A stretch of DNA of 64,000 nucleotides from Acanthosepion lycidas. Lineage: Eukaryota > Mollusca > Cephalopoda > Sepiida > Sepiidae. Made by a program: the position numbers and the translations under genes. Positions 33,163-44,515 of the stretch are shown here, one piece after another. Numbering within the stretch: position 1 is the stretch's first letter; each line of letters starts with the position of its first letter. The notes below the pieces were generated by a model. It was not told the DNA's origin, ran no database searches, and was given only the letters and a program-made list of their open reading frames with translations. The stretch spans positions 77,083,252-77,147,251 of the forward strand of contig OZ010595.1 of assembly GCA_963932145.1 (NCBI GenBank), read 5' to 3'.

Positions 33163-34184
33163 ATGGAAGAAATACATTGCAAAACCCTTCCACGACGAAA
33201 GAGGACAAAGTGCAATACACAGAAATATCGAAGGCTAGGAATATTAAAGACGGAGATGAAATCATCAGTGAACAAATTGAACAAGAATAAAGTAACAGGA
33301 TCTGATGGGATTCTAATAGAGACGCTGGCAGCTTTAAATGATTTCGGCATTGACAAAATTAGAGACACTTGGAAAAGTGGTGACATACAGTAAGACCTAG
33401 ACATTTTATTAGTGGTACAAAACTTAATAACCGCCATAAACATACAAATTTTATTTGCATTTTTAATAATACCACACATGACAATAATTAAAAGGAAAAA
33501 AAATGAAGAAGAAGCTAGCTGACCGGTTTAAATCTCGCTCAAGAGAGCTAAATCGAGGTTAATAAATATGTATATATTATCAATAAAAGGGATGGAATAT
33601 AAGGGAAGAAAAACAAGATTAAATGGAAATCAATTGGAGGCAAATGACAAAATCCTTCTGTTTATAGAGCGAAGGCTTCCTGGATAAAATATATATGGCC
33701 TCCAATATCTTAAGGTGGTAATTTGAGTGGGACAAATGAGAAAATGAGTCCACACTAAAATTAGCAGCACAGTTGCTGTTATTTATAAGATGTTCCGCTA
33801 TGGAAGACCCGTATGTATTTGTCAGAACATCTGATGGTGAATAAGTAGAGTTCCGCATTCTTGTAGGCATGTGTTGTTTAATCCTAACATCCAGCCTTTG
33901 AGTCGTTCATCTCATGCAAATATATTTAAATAAATAAATAAATCAGGAAACTATTATGACAAGAAAGAAGACCTAAGTAGACACATTTTAATAGCACTGA
34001 ATAGGAAACCAGGTGCAAACTTCAGTTAATTAGCCTAATGAGAGACAACAAAACTTATCTGAATTCTGATGAATAGGGTGCACGGCAGAATTAGATCCGT
34101 AATACGACAAGAACAGCGCGGTTTCGTTAAAGACAATGGAAAAAGAAATTCGATATTTATGCTCAGAATATTACTAGAAAGAGC
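33163..34184 (+). pseudogene. LINE family L reverse transcriptase, part 1
   Basis: Start of an RT domain. KLNKNKVTGSDGILIETLAA is the usual xxKAxGPDGIPxE box, followed by LNDFGIDKI (33250-33360). The next blocks (ALNRKPGANF, then MNRVHGRIRSVIRQEQRGFV and NSIFMLRILLERA) lie at 33990-34184. About 550 bp of unrelated sequence sits in between (33400-33955). The frame is cut at 34184 by the element at 34185-35234 and continues at 35243. Confidence 0.75.
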
Positions 34185-35234
34185 CGTGGCCGGACATTTG
34201 GCCGAACGGACATTTGGCCGAGGGGACATTTGGCCGAGGGGACATTTGGCCGAGGGGACATTTGGCTGAAGGACATTTAACCGAGGGACATTTGACCGAG
34301 GGACATTTGGCCGACGAACATTTGGCCGACGAACATTTGGCCGAACGGACATTTGGCCGGGAGACATTTGGCCGAACGGACATTTGGCCGAGGGGACATT
34401 TGGCCGAGGGGACATTTGGCTGAAGGACATTTGGCCGAGGGACATTTGACCGAGGGACATTTGGCCGACGATCATTTGGCCGACGAACATTTGGCCGAAC
34501 GGACATTTGGCCGAACGGACATTTGGCCGAACGGACATTTGGCCGAACGGACATTTGGCCGAACGGACATTTGGCCTAGGGACATTTGGCCGAGGGACAA
34601 TTGGCCGAAAAAACATTTGGCCGACGAACATTTCACCGAAAAAGAACAAGTAAAAATAATAACAAGCAATACATTCATTATTTTAATTAGCATTATTATG
34701 AGGTAGAAGAGGACTAATAATTACCACTGAATTTAGAGTGATTAAATTACTAAACTTAAATTTAAATTTAAACGTTTTCTTATTTCAATATTTGTTTATT
34801 GAAATTAGTATTTCAAAAAATATTTGAGTGTATTTGGGTAAAAAGTAGCAACTAATTATTTAAATTCGTATTTAACAGTAAGATAAAAGCTAGTTCATGC
34901 CTTTAGGATAATGATCATTAAAAACGAAATTGAAACATATTTTATATCGTAAAAGCTTAAGGTTTTTTGCTGTAGTAAAATGTGCTTTTTTCTCAAAATA
35001 CTTATCAACTCAGAGTAATATTTGAAGCAAAATATTATATACATAGAATAGATTTAAAAAAGAAAAATCTGTCAACCCCCCCAAAAACCCCCCCCCCAAA
35101 AAACGAAAAATTATAAATCAATATAGTAAATAAATATAAACATACATAGTACATTACGATAAAGAGTGTGAGATACATGTAAGTAAGCCACTACATTTTC
35201 GGCCAAATGTCCGTCGGCCAAATGTCCCAATACC
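34185..35234. mobile_element. Non-autonomous DNA element with GGACATTTGGCCGA subterminal repeats
   Basis: A 1,050-bp insertion with an 8-bp direct target duplication GAAAGAGC (34177-34184 and 35235-35242). It splits a LINE RT frame that reads on normally across the two halves. The left end holds 29 units of 13-16 bp (core CATTTGGCC, 34191-34637). The right end holds two units in opposite orientation (35197-35229), so the ends form an inverted repeat. The middle (34640-35195) is AT-rich and non-coding. An 8-bp duplication is typical of hAT elements; the terminal bases do not otherwise prove the superfamily. Confidence 0.75.
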
Positions 35235-35242
35235 GAAAGAGC

Positions 35243-35872
35243 AATACAAATGCAAAAGGATGTATACCTATGTTTTATGGATTATACAAAGCATTTGATA
35301 AAGTACATCACAAAGAAATGGTAGAATTGCTAGGTTAGCTTGATATATTTGGGAAGGATATAAGAATAACCCAGAACTTATACTGGAAGAAAACCGCCTG
35401 CATCCTGATAGAACTTGAATTTCCTAAAATAGGAAGAGACGGAAGACAAGGATGGATCTTATCGCCAGACACAATCAACCTTTGCAGCGATGCAATCCTG
35501 AGAGAAGCAGAAGTCCTGCTCACTAACCTTGACATATTTAAGAAGGTTGTTATAATAATCCAGAACCTATACTGGGCTCAAACCGTTTGAATACGGATAG
35601 AAAATGAATTCAGTAAATATACAAAAATAGAAAGGGATGTAAGACAAGGATGTGTCTTCTCGCCAGACATATTCAAAGTTTACAGTGAGATGATGCTGAG
35701 AGAATTATCATTTCTAACACGATGTGCTATTTAGGGCACAGTATTAATAACTTTATAAATGTAGATATTCAAAATGTGGATATTAGACACAGAAAGGAAA
35801 ATAATAGAAATCGTATGGACAATATTAATAGAAAGTGAGAAGAAAGAACTAAACATTAACTGTAAGAAATTG
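35243..35872 (+). pseudogene. LINE family L reverse transcriptase, part 2
   Basis: Continues directly from part 1: IQMQKDVYLCFMDYTK (35243-35290) is the RT motif A region (usual LCFIDYTKAFDKV). A one-base loss then shifts the frame before FDKV-HHKEMVELLG. A segment 'gatatttgggaaggatataa' to 'aagacaaggatgg' follows. It is repeated in a diverged form at 35525-35690, a local duplication of the RT motif B region. The frame ends at 'aactgtaagaaattgggttt', where the minisatellite begins. Confidence 0.7.
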
Positions 35873-37400
35873 GGTTTATACTATATATAATTGTAATTGT
35901 GTTTATACTATATATAATTGTAATTGGGTTTATACTATATATAATTGTAATTGTAATTATACTATATATAATTGTAATTGTGTTTATACTATATATAATT
36001 GTAATTGTAATTATACTATATATAATTGTAATTGGGTTTATACTATATATAATTGTAATTGTGTTTATACTATATATAATTGTAATTGGGATTATACTAT
36101 ATATAATTGTAATTGGGATTATACTATATATAATTGTAATTGGGTTTATACTATATATAATTGTAATTGGGATTATACTATATATAATTGTAATTGTGTT
36201 TATACTATATATAATTGTAATTGGGTTTATACTATATATAATTGTAATTGGAATTATACTATATATAATTGTAATTGGGATTATACTATATATAATTGTA
36301 ATTGTGTTTATACTATATATAATTGTAATTGGGTTTATACTATATATAATAGTAATTGTGTTTATTCTATATATAATTGTAATTGGGTTTATACAATATA
36401 TAATTGTAATTGGATTTATACTATATACAATTGTAATTGGGTTTATACTACATATAATTGTAATTGGGATTATACTATATATAATTGTAATTGGGATTAT
36501 ACTATATATAATTGTAATTGGGTTTATACTATATATAATTGTAATTGGGTTTATACTATATATAATTGTAATTGGGATTATACTATATATAATTGTAATT
36601 GGGTTTATACTATATATAATTGTAATTGGGATTATACTATATATAATTGTAATTGGGATTATACTATATATAATTGTAATTGGGTTTATACTATATATAA
36701 TTGTAATTGGGTTTATACTATATATAATTGTAATTGTAATTATACTATATATAATTGTAATTGTGTTTATACTATATATAATTGTAATTGTAATTATACT
36801 ATATATAATTGTAATTGTAATTATACTATATATAATTGTAATTGGGTTTATACTATATATAATTGTAATTGTGTTTATACTATATATAATTGTAATTGGG
36901 ATTATACTATATATAATTGTAATTGGGTTTATACTATATATAATTGTAATTGTGTTTATACTATATATAATTGTAATTGGGTTTATACTATATATAATTG
37001 TAATTGGAATTATACTATATATAATTGTAATTGGGATTATACTATATATAATTGTAATTGTGTTTATACTATATATAATTGTAATTGGGTTTATACTATA
37101 TATAATAGTAATTGTGTTTATTCTATATATAATTGTAATTGGGTTTATACAATATATAATTGTAATTGGATTTATACTATATACAATTGTAATTGGGTTT
37201 ATACTACATATAATTGTAATTGGGATTATACTATATATAATTGTAATTGGGATTATACTATATATAATTGTAATTGGGTTTATACTATATATAATTGTAA
37301 TTGAGATTATACTATATATAATTTTAATTGGGTTTATACTATATATAATTGCAATTGGGTTTATACTATATATAATTGTAATTGGGATTATACTATATAT
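35873..37400. repeat. 27-bp minisatellite, about 56 units
   Basis: The unit is 'tatactatatataattgtaa' plus 'ttgggtt', with a variable GTT/GAT/GTA position. The period is a multiple of three and lacks stops, so it stays open for 508 codons. That frame is a by-product and not a gene. A block with rare variants (CAATATATAA, ATACAATTG, CTACATATA) near 36388-36460 recurs 756 bp later, showing a 28-unit higher-order duplication. Confidence 0.95.
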
Positions 37401-37527
37401 CGATACATATATCTATTGTGCTTGACTTTGATACTTGTGCAAATATAGAGAAATGATAAGAAGACTGCTACATTAATCCTCAAGTGGAAAGTCTCTGTTA
37501 TGATAATCATCTCTCAATAATTCTACT

Positions 37528-38175
37528 AGGAATTTGGGAAGGATATAAGAATAACCCAGAACTTATACTGTAAGAAAACCGTCTGCATCTGGATTGAAAA
37601 TAAATTGACAAAATTAGAAAAGGGCGGAAGACAACGATTATATCAGCAGACATATTCAACCTTTCCAGCGATGCAATCCTGTGAGAATTAGAAATCCTGC
37701 TAGCTAACCTTGACATATTTGAGGAGGCTGTTATTATAACTCAGAACCTATACTGGGCTCAAACCGTTTGAATACGGATAAAAAATGAATTGATTAAATA
37801 TACAAAAATAGAAAGGGATGTAAGACAAGGATGTGGCTTCTCAGTTATATTGTAAGGCGATTCTGACAGAATTATATGTTCTACCAGGATTCATTATTGA
37901 CGGCCACAATCTTAACAACATTAAGTATGCAGATAACACAGTGTTGATAGTAGATCGAAACGTCAACTGTATGAAGACAATGCGTGGTTGTCGGCAAAGT
38001 AGACACCGTAACATACAAATTACACCTTAAAAATGTGTTTTAACAGAGGAGGGAAAATGCGACCCCAAAATCTGAAGTGAATTTGCATAGCGAAAGATGC
38101 TTTCCAAAAGCTAAGCAAAGCATTAAGAAACAGAAAAAATTAATTAGATAAAAAGAAAAAGTGTACTTAAGTGTT
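37528..38175 (+). pseudogene. LINE family L reverse transcriptase, part 3
   Basis: Begins with a second copy of the 35341-35690 segment ('ggaaggatataagaataacc'). It then continues past it into LPGFIIDGHNLNNIKYADNT (37880-37940). YADN (37926-37937) is the RT catalytic YADD box with its second aspartate changed to asparagine. The AKDAFQK-like stretch follows at 38090-38125. The copy is inactive by catalytic mutation as well as by stops. Confidence 0.75.
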
Positions 38176-38389
38176 ACGTTTGATGAAAATTGGTTGAAAG
38201 TTCAACCAAAAAATAAGAAAAAAAACAGTAAAATTCGCTATTTTTCTCTATTTAAGCGGGTTTTCATATATATGGATGGACCCAGTTATCAAGTTAAATG
38301 ACTGTTAAATAATCAAATCATTGTTGGCTACAATTGAGTGAAGTTTGTATTAGATCGCTTGAAAATTGAGGGATTTTTCGGTTTAAAAT

Positions 38390-38716
38390 TGTTATTCATA
38401 ATGACGGTCGTCTTCGAGTATAGAATCCAGAGGTTAGCAGTAAATATTTCGAAAATAGTAGGAAAGCGTTGTTCAGGTTAGCAGTGGATATTTTGGTAAA
38501 AGGTAGCAGAGCATAGTTCGTCGTTATGTTTCTCTTCGCCTGACAAGCTAGACTGGACATTCGAGTAGAGTGAACAAAATGGCCGCCTTTATACACGACG
38601 GATTGAATGTTCTATTTCTTCTGATTGGTTAACATTCTATTGGTGGACTATAAAGGGTGTTAAGTCATTTGAGCTAACTCACTAGTTACATTATATATAC
38701 ACAAAAAACTGTAACA
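38390..38716 (-). mobile_element. Solo LTR with 5-bp target duplication
   Basis: 327 bp with TGTTATT at the left and GTAACA at the right (TGTTAC...ATAACA in sense). It is flanked by AAAAT on both sides (38385-38389, 38717-38721). On the reverse strand it has a CCAAT box (AACCAATCAGAAG) and a TATA box (GTGTATAAAGGCGG). This promoter half matches 61524-61680. Sense is the reverse strand. Confidence 0.8.
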
Positions 38717-39002
38717 AAAATTAATTTGAAATCGATTTGTGTTGGAATAGATTTTTCGTTTTTCGCTAAACGCAGTGGCATAGAAATAAAAATGGGGTAT
38801 CGTTCAACTTGTCATGATGTAAGTAACCTACATACCGAATTTGAACGTAATCGGAGGAAACAAGTTGAATTTATCGATTTTTGATCGACTTTATCGATTA
38901 TTGATTTTTTTTAAAATATCGATTTTTTACGCTAAGAACCTATCTCATACATTGTACAAAGTATGTGCCAAATTTGGTCAAAATCGGTTGGATTACACCA
39001 TA

Positions 39003-39570
39003 AACATGTGTTTTCACAGGAGGGAAAATGCAGCACCAAAATCCGAAGCGCAACTGCATAGCGAAAAATGCTTTCCAAAAGTTAAGCAAAGTATTAAGAA
39101 ACAGAAAAATTTAATTAGATAAAAAGAAAAGTGTACTTAAGTGTTACTCAATATACGTCCTTCTATATGATTATGAATGCTAGACAATCTGCTCCCAGAT
39201 GAAGAAGAGACTCAATGCACCAGGAATGTGGTTCTACAGATGGACTGAAGATGTGAGAAATGACGAAGTTTTAGAGAAAATGCAAACTTATAGATAGCAT
39301 CTGAAATAGACGGTTGAAATTTCTAGGGTGCATAATGAGGAAAGAGGTCTTGAAAAATATGACATTCACAAAACATATTGAAAGCAGGAAGGTCAGAGGA
39401 AAGCAGCGCGTAATCTAAGTAATGGGCTTGTGTAAATAGATAGCAGAACAAGGATTAGGAGAGATAGCAAAAGTACAATCTTTACTAAGGGCTACAAAGG
39501 TCAGGAAAGTTGTGGAGAGCCATGATTGCCGACGTGCTGAAGGGACACGTTACAAGAAGTGTAATGTATG
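39003..39570 (+). pseudogene. LINE family L, ORF2 C-terminal fragment
   Basis: Begins with a second copy of 38042-38175 ('gagggaaaatgc', 'agcgaaaaatgctttccaaaag'). It continues through a decayed YDYEC-TICSQMKKRL block, WTEDVRNDEVLEKMQTYR and the 3' end 'gagagccatgattgccgac'. The 130-bp duplication on each side of the LTR-containing segment suggests local duplication or recombination. Confidence 0.65.
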
Positions 39571-39884
39571 TAAAGATGTGGGAAATTAAAATTACAGTTT
39601 TTAACCTAGATTTGGATTTCCAATTTTGGTGTTTGCAAACACATTCTGTCAGCAGAAGCTAAAAAGTTTCCCATTCAAGAAAGATGCTATTTTTGTCATC
39701 ATCCATTTACATCCAGACAAACAAAGCAGAAAAAACCGACATTACAAAACCAGACGAACAAATAAGGATTAATCACGTGACATGAAAATAATCGTGATAA
39801 TGTCTGTTCTAATCTCATGACCTTTTCAAACAGATCTGCTTTTTCCCATCCGGGTTTTCCCGAATTTCTCGGAATTTTAGTGCT

Positions 39885-39936
<52 letters not shown>

Positions 39937-40740
39937 TTTTGTACGATTTCTATTTTCCTTTTTAGTGTTTTTATCTTTTTATTAAATGTTTCATTTCATT
40001 GCGTTTTCTTTCATTCTTTTTCTTTCTATCTTTTTGAATAGTGCTTTTCTTTGTTTATCTGTATTTTTCCCTTTCTCTTTGTTCTTCTTTCTTTCTTCCT
40101 TTCTTTCTTTTAATTTATTATTCTGTCTTTTTCCATTTTAATTGCTTCGATTTTAGTGCTTTTTCTATCGCTCTCTCTGTCTTTCTTTATATTGCCTGTT
40201 TTCCTCTTTCTTTGTGTTTTGGTTTTCATTACTTTCTGTTCTTTGTTTCTATCTTTTCTTCTTTTTCCATTTTTAGTGCATATTCTTTTAATTTTATTAA
40301 GTTCTTCTATTTTAGTGTTTTCTATCGGTCCTTCTATCTATATTGCTTTTTCTTAATTTCTATTCGACCTTCTTTGTGAGTGGTTTTCCTTCTTTTTTCT
40401 TTCTTTTTTTCTTTCTTTTTTTCTTTCTTTCTTTCTTTCTATTTTACTTTATCTTTCTGTTCTTTGGTTCTATCTTTCCTTCTTTTTCCAGTTTTTAGTT
40501 CTTGTTCTTTCATGTTTATTAATTGTTTCTATTTTAGTGCAGTTTCTATCGCTCTCTCTCTATCTTTCTTTATATTGCCTTTTTTTTCTTTATTTCTATT
40601 CGACCTTCTTTGTGAGTGGTTTTCTTTCTTTCTTTCTTACTTTTTTTCGGATGTTTTTCTATTTTTTTTTCTAATTTTTTTTATTAAGTGCTTCATTTTA
40701 TTGTGTTTTCTTTCATTCTTTTTATCTTTTTGATAGAGTT
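39437..40740. repeat. Segmental duplication copy 2 with TTTC-rich array
   Basis: Matches 29893-31795 in the same order but is shorter. It has one 224-type island (near 40145) instead of four and a 20-bp insertion near 39795. Confidence 0.85.
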
Positions 40741-40854
40741 CAAGACATTATGGTTAAGGTAAGAAGTTAAAATAAACCTTTTTTATATACTAAATTTCAA
40801 CCTTTGCAAAACTCGAGGACCACTCAAAATAGAGGATTATAGTCAATAATTTAC

Positions 40855-41250
40855 TGATTGATTGATTTTTGACTTACGGTTTATCAACCTTTTGCAGGTT
40901 ATCTAAAGCCAGAAAATATTTTTAGATTGTAAGAATATTTGTAGATAATAATGATTTACTGATACAAGTTCTAATAATTAATCCCTAGATGGGTAGAGAA
41001 TAAGTGTATACATATATTCCTCATGGGTATTTGTGCCTAAGTGAATTCAACGAACCTGACTAGCATTGAAATTGGGCTCTCAGATTTCCAATTCCGAGCC
41101 GTTATCTATTTCCTCAACGGCATATTCAAGCTGACAGAACTTGATATTCCCAAGAGGGTCACCCATCTAGATAATCTTACGAGAAGCGATGTTTCAACTT
41201 GATTTGGCCGTAAGATTTCATCAGGGTAATGTTGAATGAGTTGTGTTATA
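40855..41250 (-). mobile_element. tRNA-derived SINE, family A
   Basis: Reverse strand; tail complement 'acggtttatcaaccttttgc' at 40877-40896. The body aligns with 32605-32960. Confidence 0.65.
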
Positions 41251-41574
41251 TAAATGGAAGATAATCTGGTGGCAAATAGTAATTATGAGGATTCAGATTG
41301 AACGGTTTAGAGAAGCAACCACACGGGAGTCTGTCCCAAAAGATGGCTGCTATCAGAAAATTTATCAGGTTGAAACTTTCTTCTTGCGGAGGAAATGAAC
41401 ATGATTTGATTCCATGGGAGTGGAATCGTGTGTTCTAACTATAAATGTCTGACCAGGTGAAACGAAACAATGGCGCGAAATAATGGACATTTTTCATGGA
41501 AATATCGATACAGTATCAACATACTTGCAACATTGCGTTTGTGGAAAAGAGGTTAGAGAGTGAGAAATAAGTTA

Positions 41575-42315
41575 TCACTTATGATTACCATACCAAGCCT
41601 CCTGTAGAAGGTGGCGAAGGGGAGCGGGAAGAAAGGACAAAGCATAAACTATAAGAAAACAGAATGCATGGTCATCAGTAAAAAAAATGAGCACTAAATG
41701 TGATTTACAGGTCGGGGATACTAAAATCAAGCAGCCGCGGAAGTTTAAACACCTGAGAAGTGTTTTGACTGAGTTCGACACTGAAATCTGTATACCTATT
41801 GGGATGACCAAGGACGCATTCCAAAAGCTGGAAAGAGTATTCCGAGACAGGAGGATCTCTTTGCTAACAAAGAAAAGAGTACTGATATGCTACGTGACAT
41901 CTGCCCTTATTTACGGCAGCGAATGTTGGACGGTCTCCTCAAAGATGAAGAAGAGACTCGAGGTGACGGAGATGTTGTTCTACAGAAGGCTGCTGAGGAT
42001 ATGAACCGAGTGCGTGAGCAACGATAAGGTCTTGGAGAGGATGCAAACATTGAGGAGGCTTATAGTTAACATCAAGAAGAGGGAGCTGAAGTTTCTAAGA
42101 CACGTAATTAGAAAGGAGGGCTTGGAGAATCTGATACTCACGAGTCGAATAGAGGGAAAGAGAGACAAGAGAAGGCAACGCATGACATGGTGGGTATGTG
42201 GATGACAGAACGTGGTCTGGGGGGAGGCGGCAGAAGGACGAAACTTATTGAGAGCCACAAGGGATAGGGAAAGTGGAGAGCACTGATCGCCTACGTCCTG
42301 AAAGCACATGACACA
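41575..42315 (+). pseudogene. LINE family L, best-preserved ORF2 C-terminal region
   Basis: A long, mostly open copy. INYKKTECMVISKKN (41645-41690), FKHLRSVLTEFDTEI (41743-41787), MTKDAFQKLERVFRDRRISL, KKRVLICYVTSALIYGSECW and KMKKRLEVTEMLFYRRLLRI (to 42004). Then a stop and NDKVLERMQTLRRLIVNIKK, LKFLRHVIRKEGLENLILTS and RIEGKRDKRRQRMTWW (to 42205). It is the reference for the other copies. Only the C-terminal third of the RT protein is present. Confidence 0.75.
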
Positions 42316-42549
42316 TAAAAAGAAAGACAAAGGTGAAGAGTGAAGACTGTGCAGCTCCAGTTCTGATATGGTGGAAATGATCCATTTTTTTATTTTAAAG
42401 ATCTGACTATTGTTAAGATAAAGTATGGAAGAAAGAGTCTGATACTTCCTGGAGAGGTAGATGGAACAGACCATTTTTTGAGTCTCTTTGACAATGGATT
42501 GAATATGAGGCGTGCGGTAAACTTGCGTCTCAATAAACGTTCAAAGCAT

Positions 42550-42601
42550 GGAATTTTATTGAAGTAAACAAAAAAAAAAAAAAAGAAAAAAAAAAGAAAA
42601 A
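42550..42601. repeat. Poly-A-rich tract
   Basis: Runs of A interrupted by G, possibly a retroelement tail. Confidence 0.8.
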
Positions 42602-42776
42602 ATGTAACTGTCCTGTAACGGTAACTGTCTGACATGTGACAATATATAGCATAATGATTTCTATATTTTGTCATATAGAATGACGTATGCTAATATTTAT
42701 AAGCTTCTGAAAAAAAATGCATATGTCATCGTCGACTATAATGAAAATTAGGTTAGGTCTGTAACAAACACAAGTA

Positions 42777-42983
42777 CCGTATATACTCGCGTATCATGCG
42801 ACTTTTGAAGGCCTAATTTTGAAGCTAATTTTAAGGGGGTTGCATCATACACGAGATATAAAATTAGCGTATGTACTGTTGACCCAGGCTATGCCGTTGA
42901 CCAAACTATATATTCATTTACGGTAGTCAAATTATCTTCAAAATTAGGTCTTCAAAGGTCGTATGATGCGTAAGTATATACGG
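42777..42983. mobile_element. Palindromic MITE
   Basis: The left arm CCGTATATACTCGCGTATCA and the right arm (its complement with a few changes) extend about 48 bp inward through 'cctaattttgaag'. No coding. A half copy lies at 43115-43205. Confidence 0.75.
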
Positions 42984-42984
42984 C

Positions 42985-43112
42985 ATATAGATAGATAATT
43001 AACAGACTGCGATAGATAGATAAATAATTAACAGACTGCGATAGATAGATAGATGATAGATAATTATCAGACTGAGATAGATAATTAAAAGACTGCGATA
43101 GATAGATAGATA
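42985..43112. repeat. (GATA)n compound repeat
   Basis: Units of GATA runs plus 'taattaacagactgc', about four copies, between the MITE and its half copy. Confidence 0.9.
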
Positions 43113-43114
43113 CT

Positions 43115-43205
43115 GTATATACTCGCGTATCATGCGACTTTTGAGAGAACTTAATTTTTAAGCTAATTTTAAGGGGGTCGCGTCATACGAGAATATTTAC
43201 GGTAA
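43115..43205. mobile_element. Half copy of the 42777 MITE
   Basis: Repeats the left arm 'tatatactcgcgtatcatgc' and 'aagctaattttaaggggg'. It lacks the right arm. Confidence 0.7.
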
Positions 43206-43339
43206 GTCATTTGGCATGTTTTATAAAGGAGAAAAGCAAAGATGAAAAAAAAAATGGCTAAACTATGCAGTTATTTATGACAAAAAGTAAAGCCTACAAA
43301 TACCGTGAAGGGAAGTGAGAACATTTCACCATAACGTTT

Positions 43340-43730
43340 CAGATCACACCGTGAGTGTTCTCTAGTCATAATGAACGGTTGTCCTCTCGCTGAATCTCCT
43401 TGCCTGGAACGTCTGTTGGGACTTACACTCACACCAGACTTCAAGTGGAACTCGTATATACGATATATACGATACGCTGGAGAAATAGTTGGTTTCTTGT
43501 GCCGCTTTAGAAAGTACCTGGCTCCTCCTACCCTGCTCTATTTTACTAAGAACCAGCCTAACATTGGAGTATTCCTGCTGCCCATGGGCCGTAGCTGCCC
43601 AATTCTCACTTCCTGCTGGAGTATTCCTGCTGCCCTCTGGAACGTACTCCCGAAATCACTACACTCTTAATTTCCTTCTTCAAGTCAAGGGTCAAGTTTT
43701 ATCTATATTACATATCCTCATATCATTTCT
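43340..43730 (+). pseudogene. Jockey/CR1-like LINE fragment with internal deletion
   Basis: MNGCPLAESPCLERLLGLTL, then TPDFKWNSYI and FRKYLAPPTLLYFTK (43371-43550) correspond to the region after the RT domain. The frame then jumps to AALWNVLPKSLHS (43630-43670), the LWNSLP box of the C-terminus. Sequence between these boxes has been lost. 'gagtattcctgctgccc' is directly repeated (43567 and 43618), a possible trace of the rearrangement. Confidence 0.7.
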
Positions 43731-43739
43731 AGTTAGTAA

Positions 43740-44440
43740 CCCTTTATCCTAAATTACTCTTCGGACTTCTATTGGATAAACAATAATTAAATAAAAAATT
43801 ATTTCAACTTAAAAATGGGATATTACGATTTTCAATTATTATTTTCACTTACTTTTTTAGGATTAACAGTTCTCAGTCGAAAAAAAATATATATTCTGCC
43901 AATACTCCAATATTCTTATCTGACCCTGAGGAGCGTTAACGTCACGAAACCTTTACTCCGGGGATTCTGAACTTCTTTTTACCCATAGACCACTTTTACT
44001 CTTAACTATTTTGGTGGAACCCCATAAACATTCGATGAAAAGACAAAAGTTTATAATTGTATAATTGTATTACAGAAATAGTAAATGTATATGCTTTATT
44101 TTAGAGTAAAGCCAATTTAACGAAAATAAAGTTGTATTTAGCAACTAAAATCTATGGAACATTTGTGTACGCTAGTAAAATAACACATAATAAACCATTT
44201 TAAAATATGTGAGTAATTACTAAATAAAAAAAGGGAAGATTTTTTTCAATCCTGTGATTGATGGTGATCTTTGATTTATTTTATATTCGTCTCCATCGAT
44301 ATCAATGATAGTTGAAGATCATCCCTTTTCACAATGTCGAGCTTTTTTATGTGGAGCCAAGTAATGTTACATGGGCTCCCGTATGGATCCTGGTTGAGAA
44401 CCACTTCTTTAGTCGCTTATAAATAAATACTGAGAACATT
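43740..44440. other. Unassigned sequence
   Basis: No family was recognised. Confidence 0.5.
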
Positions 44441-44447
44441 TATTTAT

Positions 44448-44448
<1 letters not shown>

Positions 44449-44512
<64 letters not shown>
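44449..44512. repeat. (TA)n tract
   Basis: About 32 TA units. Confidence 0.95.

Positions 44513-44515
<3 letters not shown>

Noticed and set aside
34035..34706. Open frames with PNVRSAKCPFGQM-like or AEGHLADEHL-like repeats on both strands
   Set aside because: They are translations of the GGACATTTGGCCGA units in the 34185-35234 element, open in several frames at once.
35899..37425. 508-codon open reading frame of IYIIV-type repeats
   Set aside because: It is the in-frame translation of a stop-free 27-bp minisatellite. There is no non-repeat domain.
43930..43955. Hammerhead-like CTGAGGA...CGAAACC near 43926
   Set aside because: The stem would be GCG/CGU with a very small loop, and the core box is degraded. 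Possible relic, not supported.
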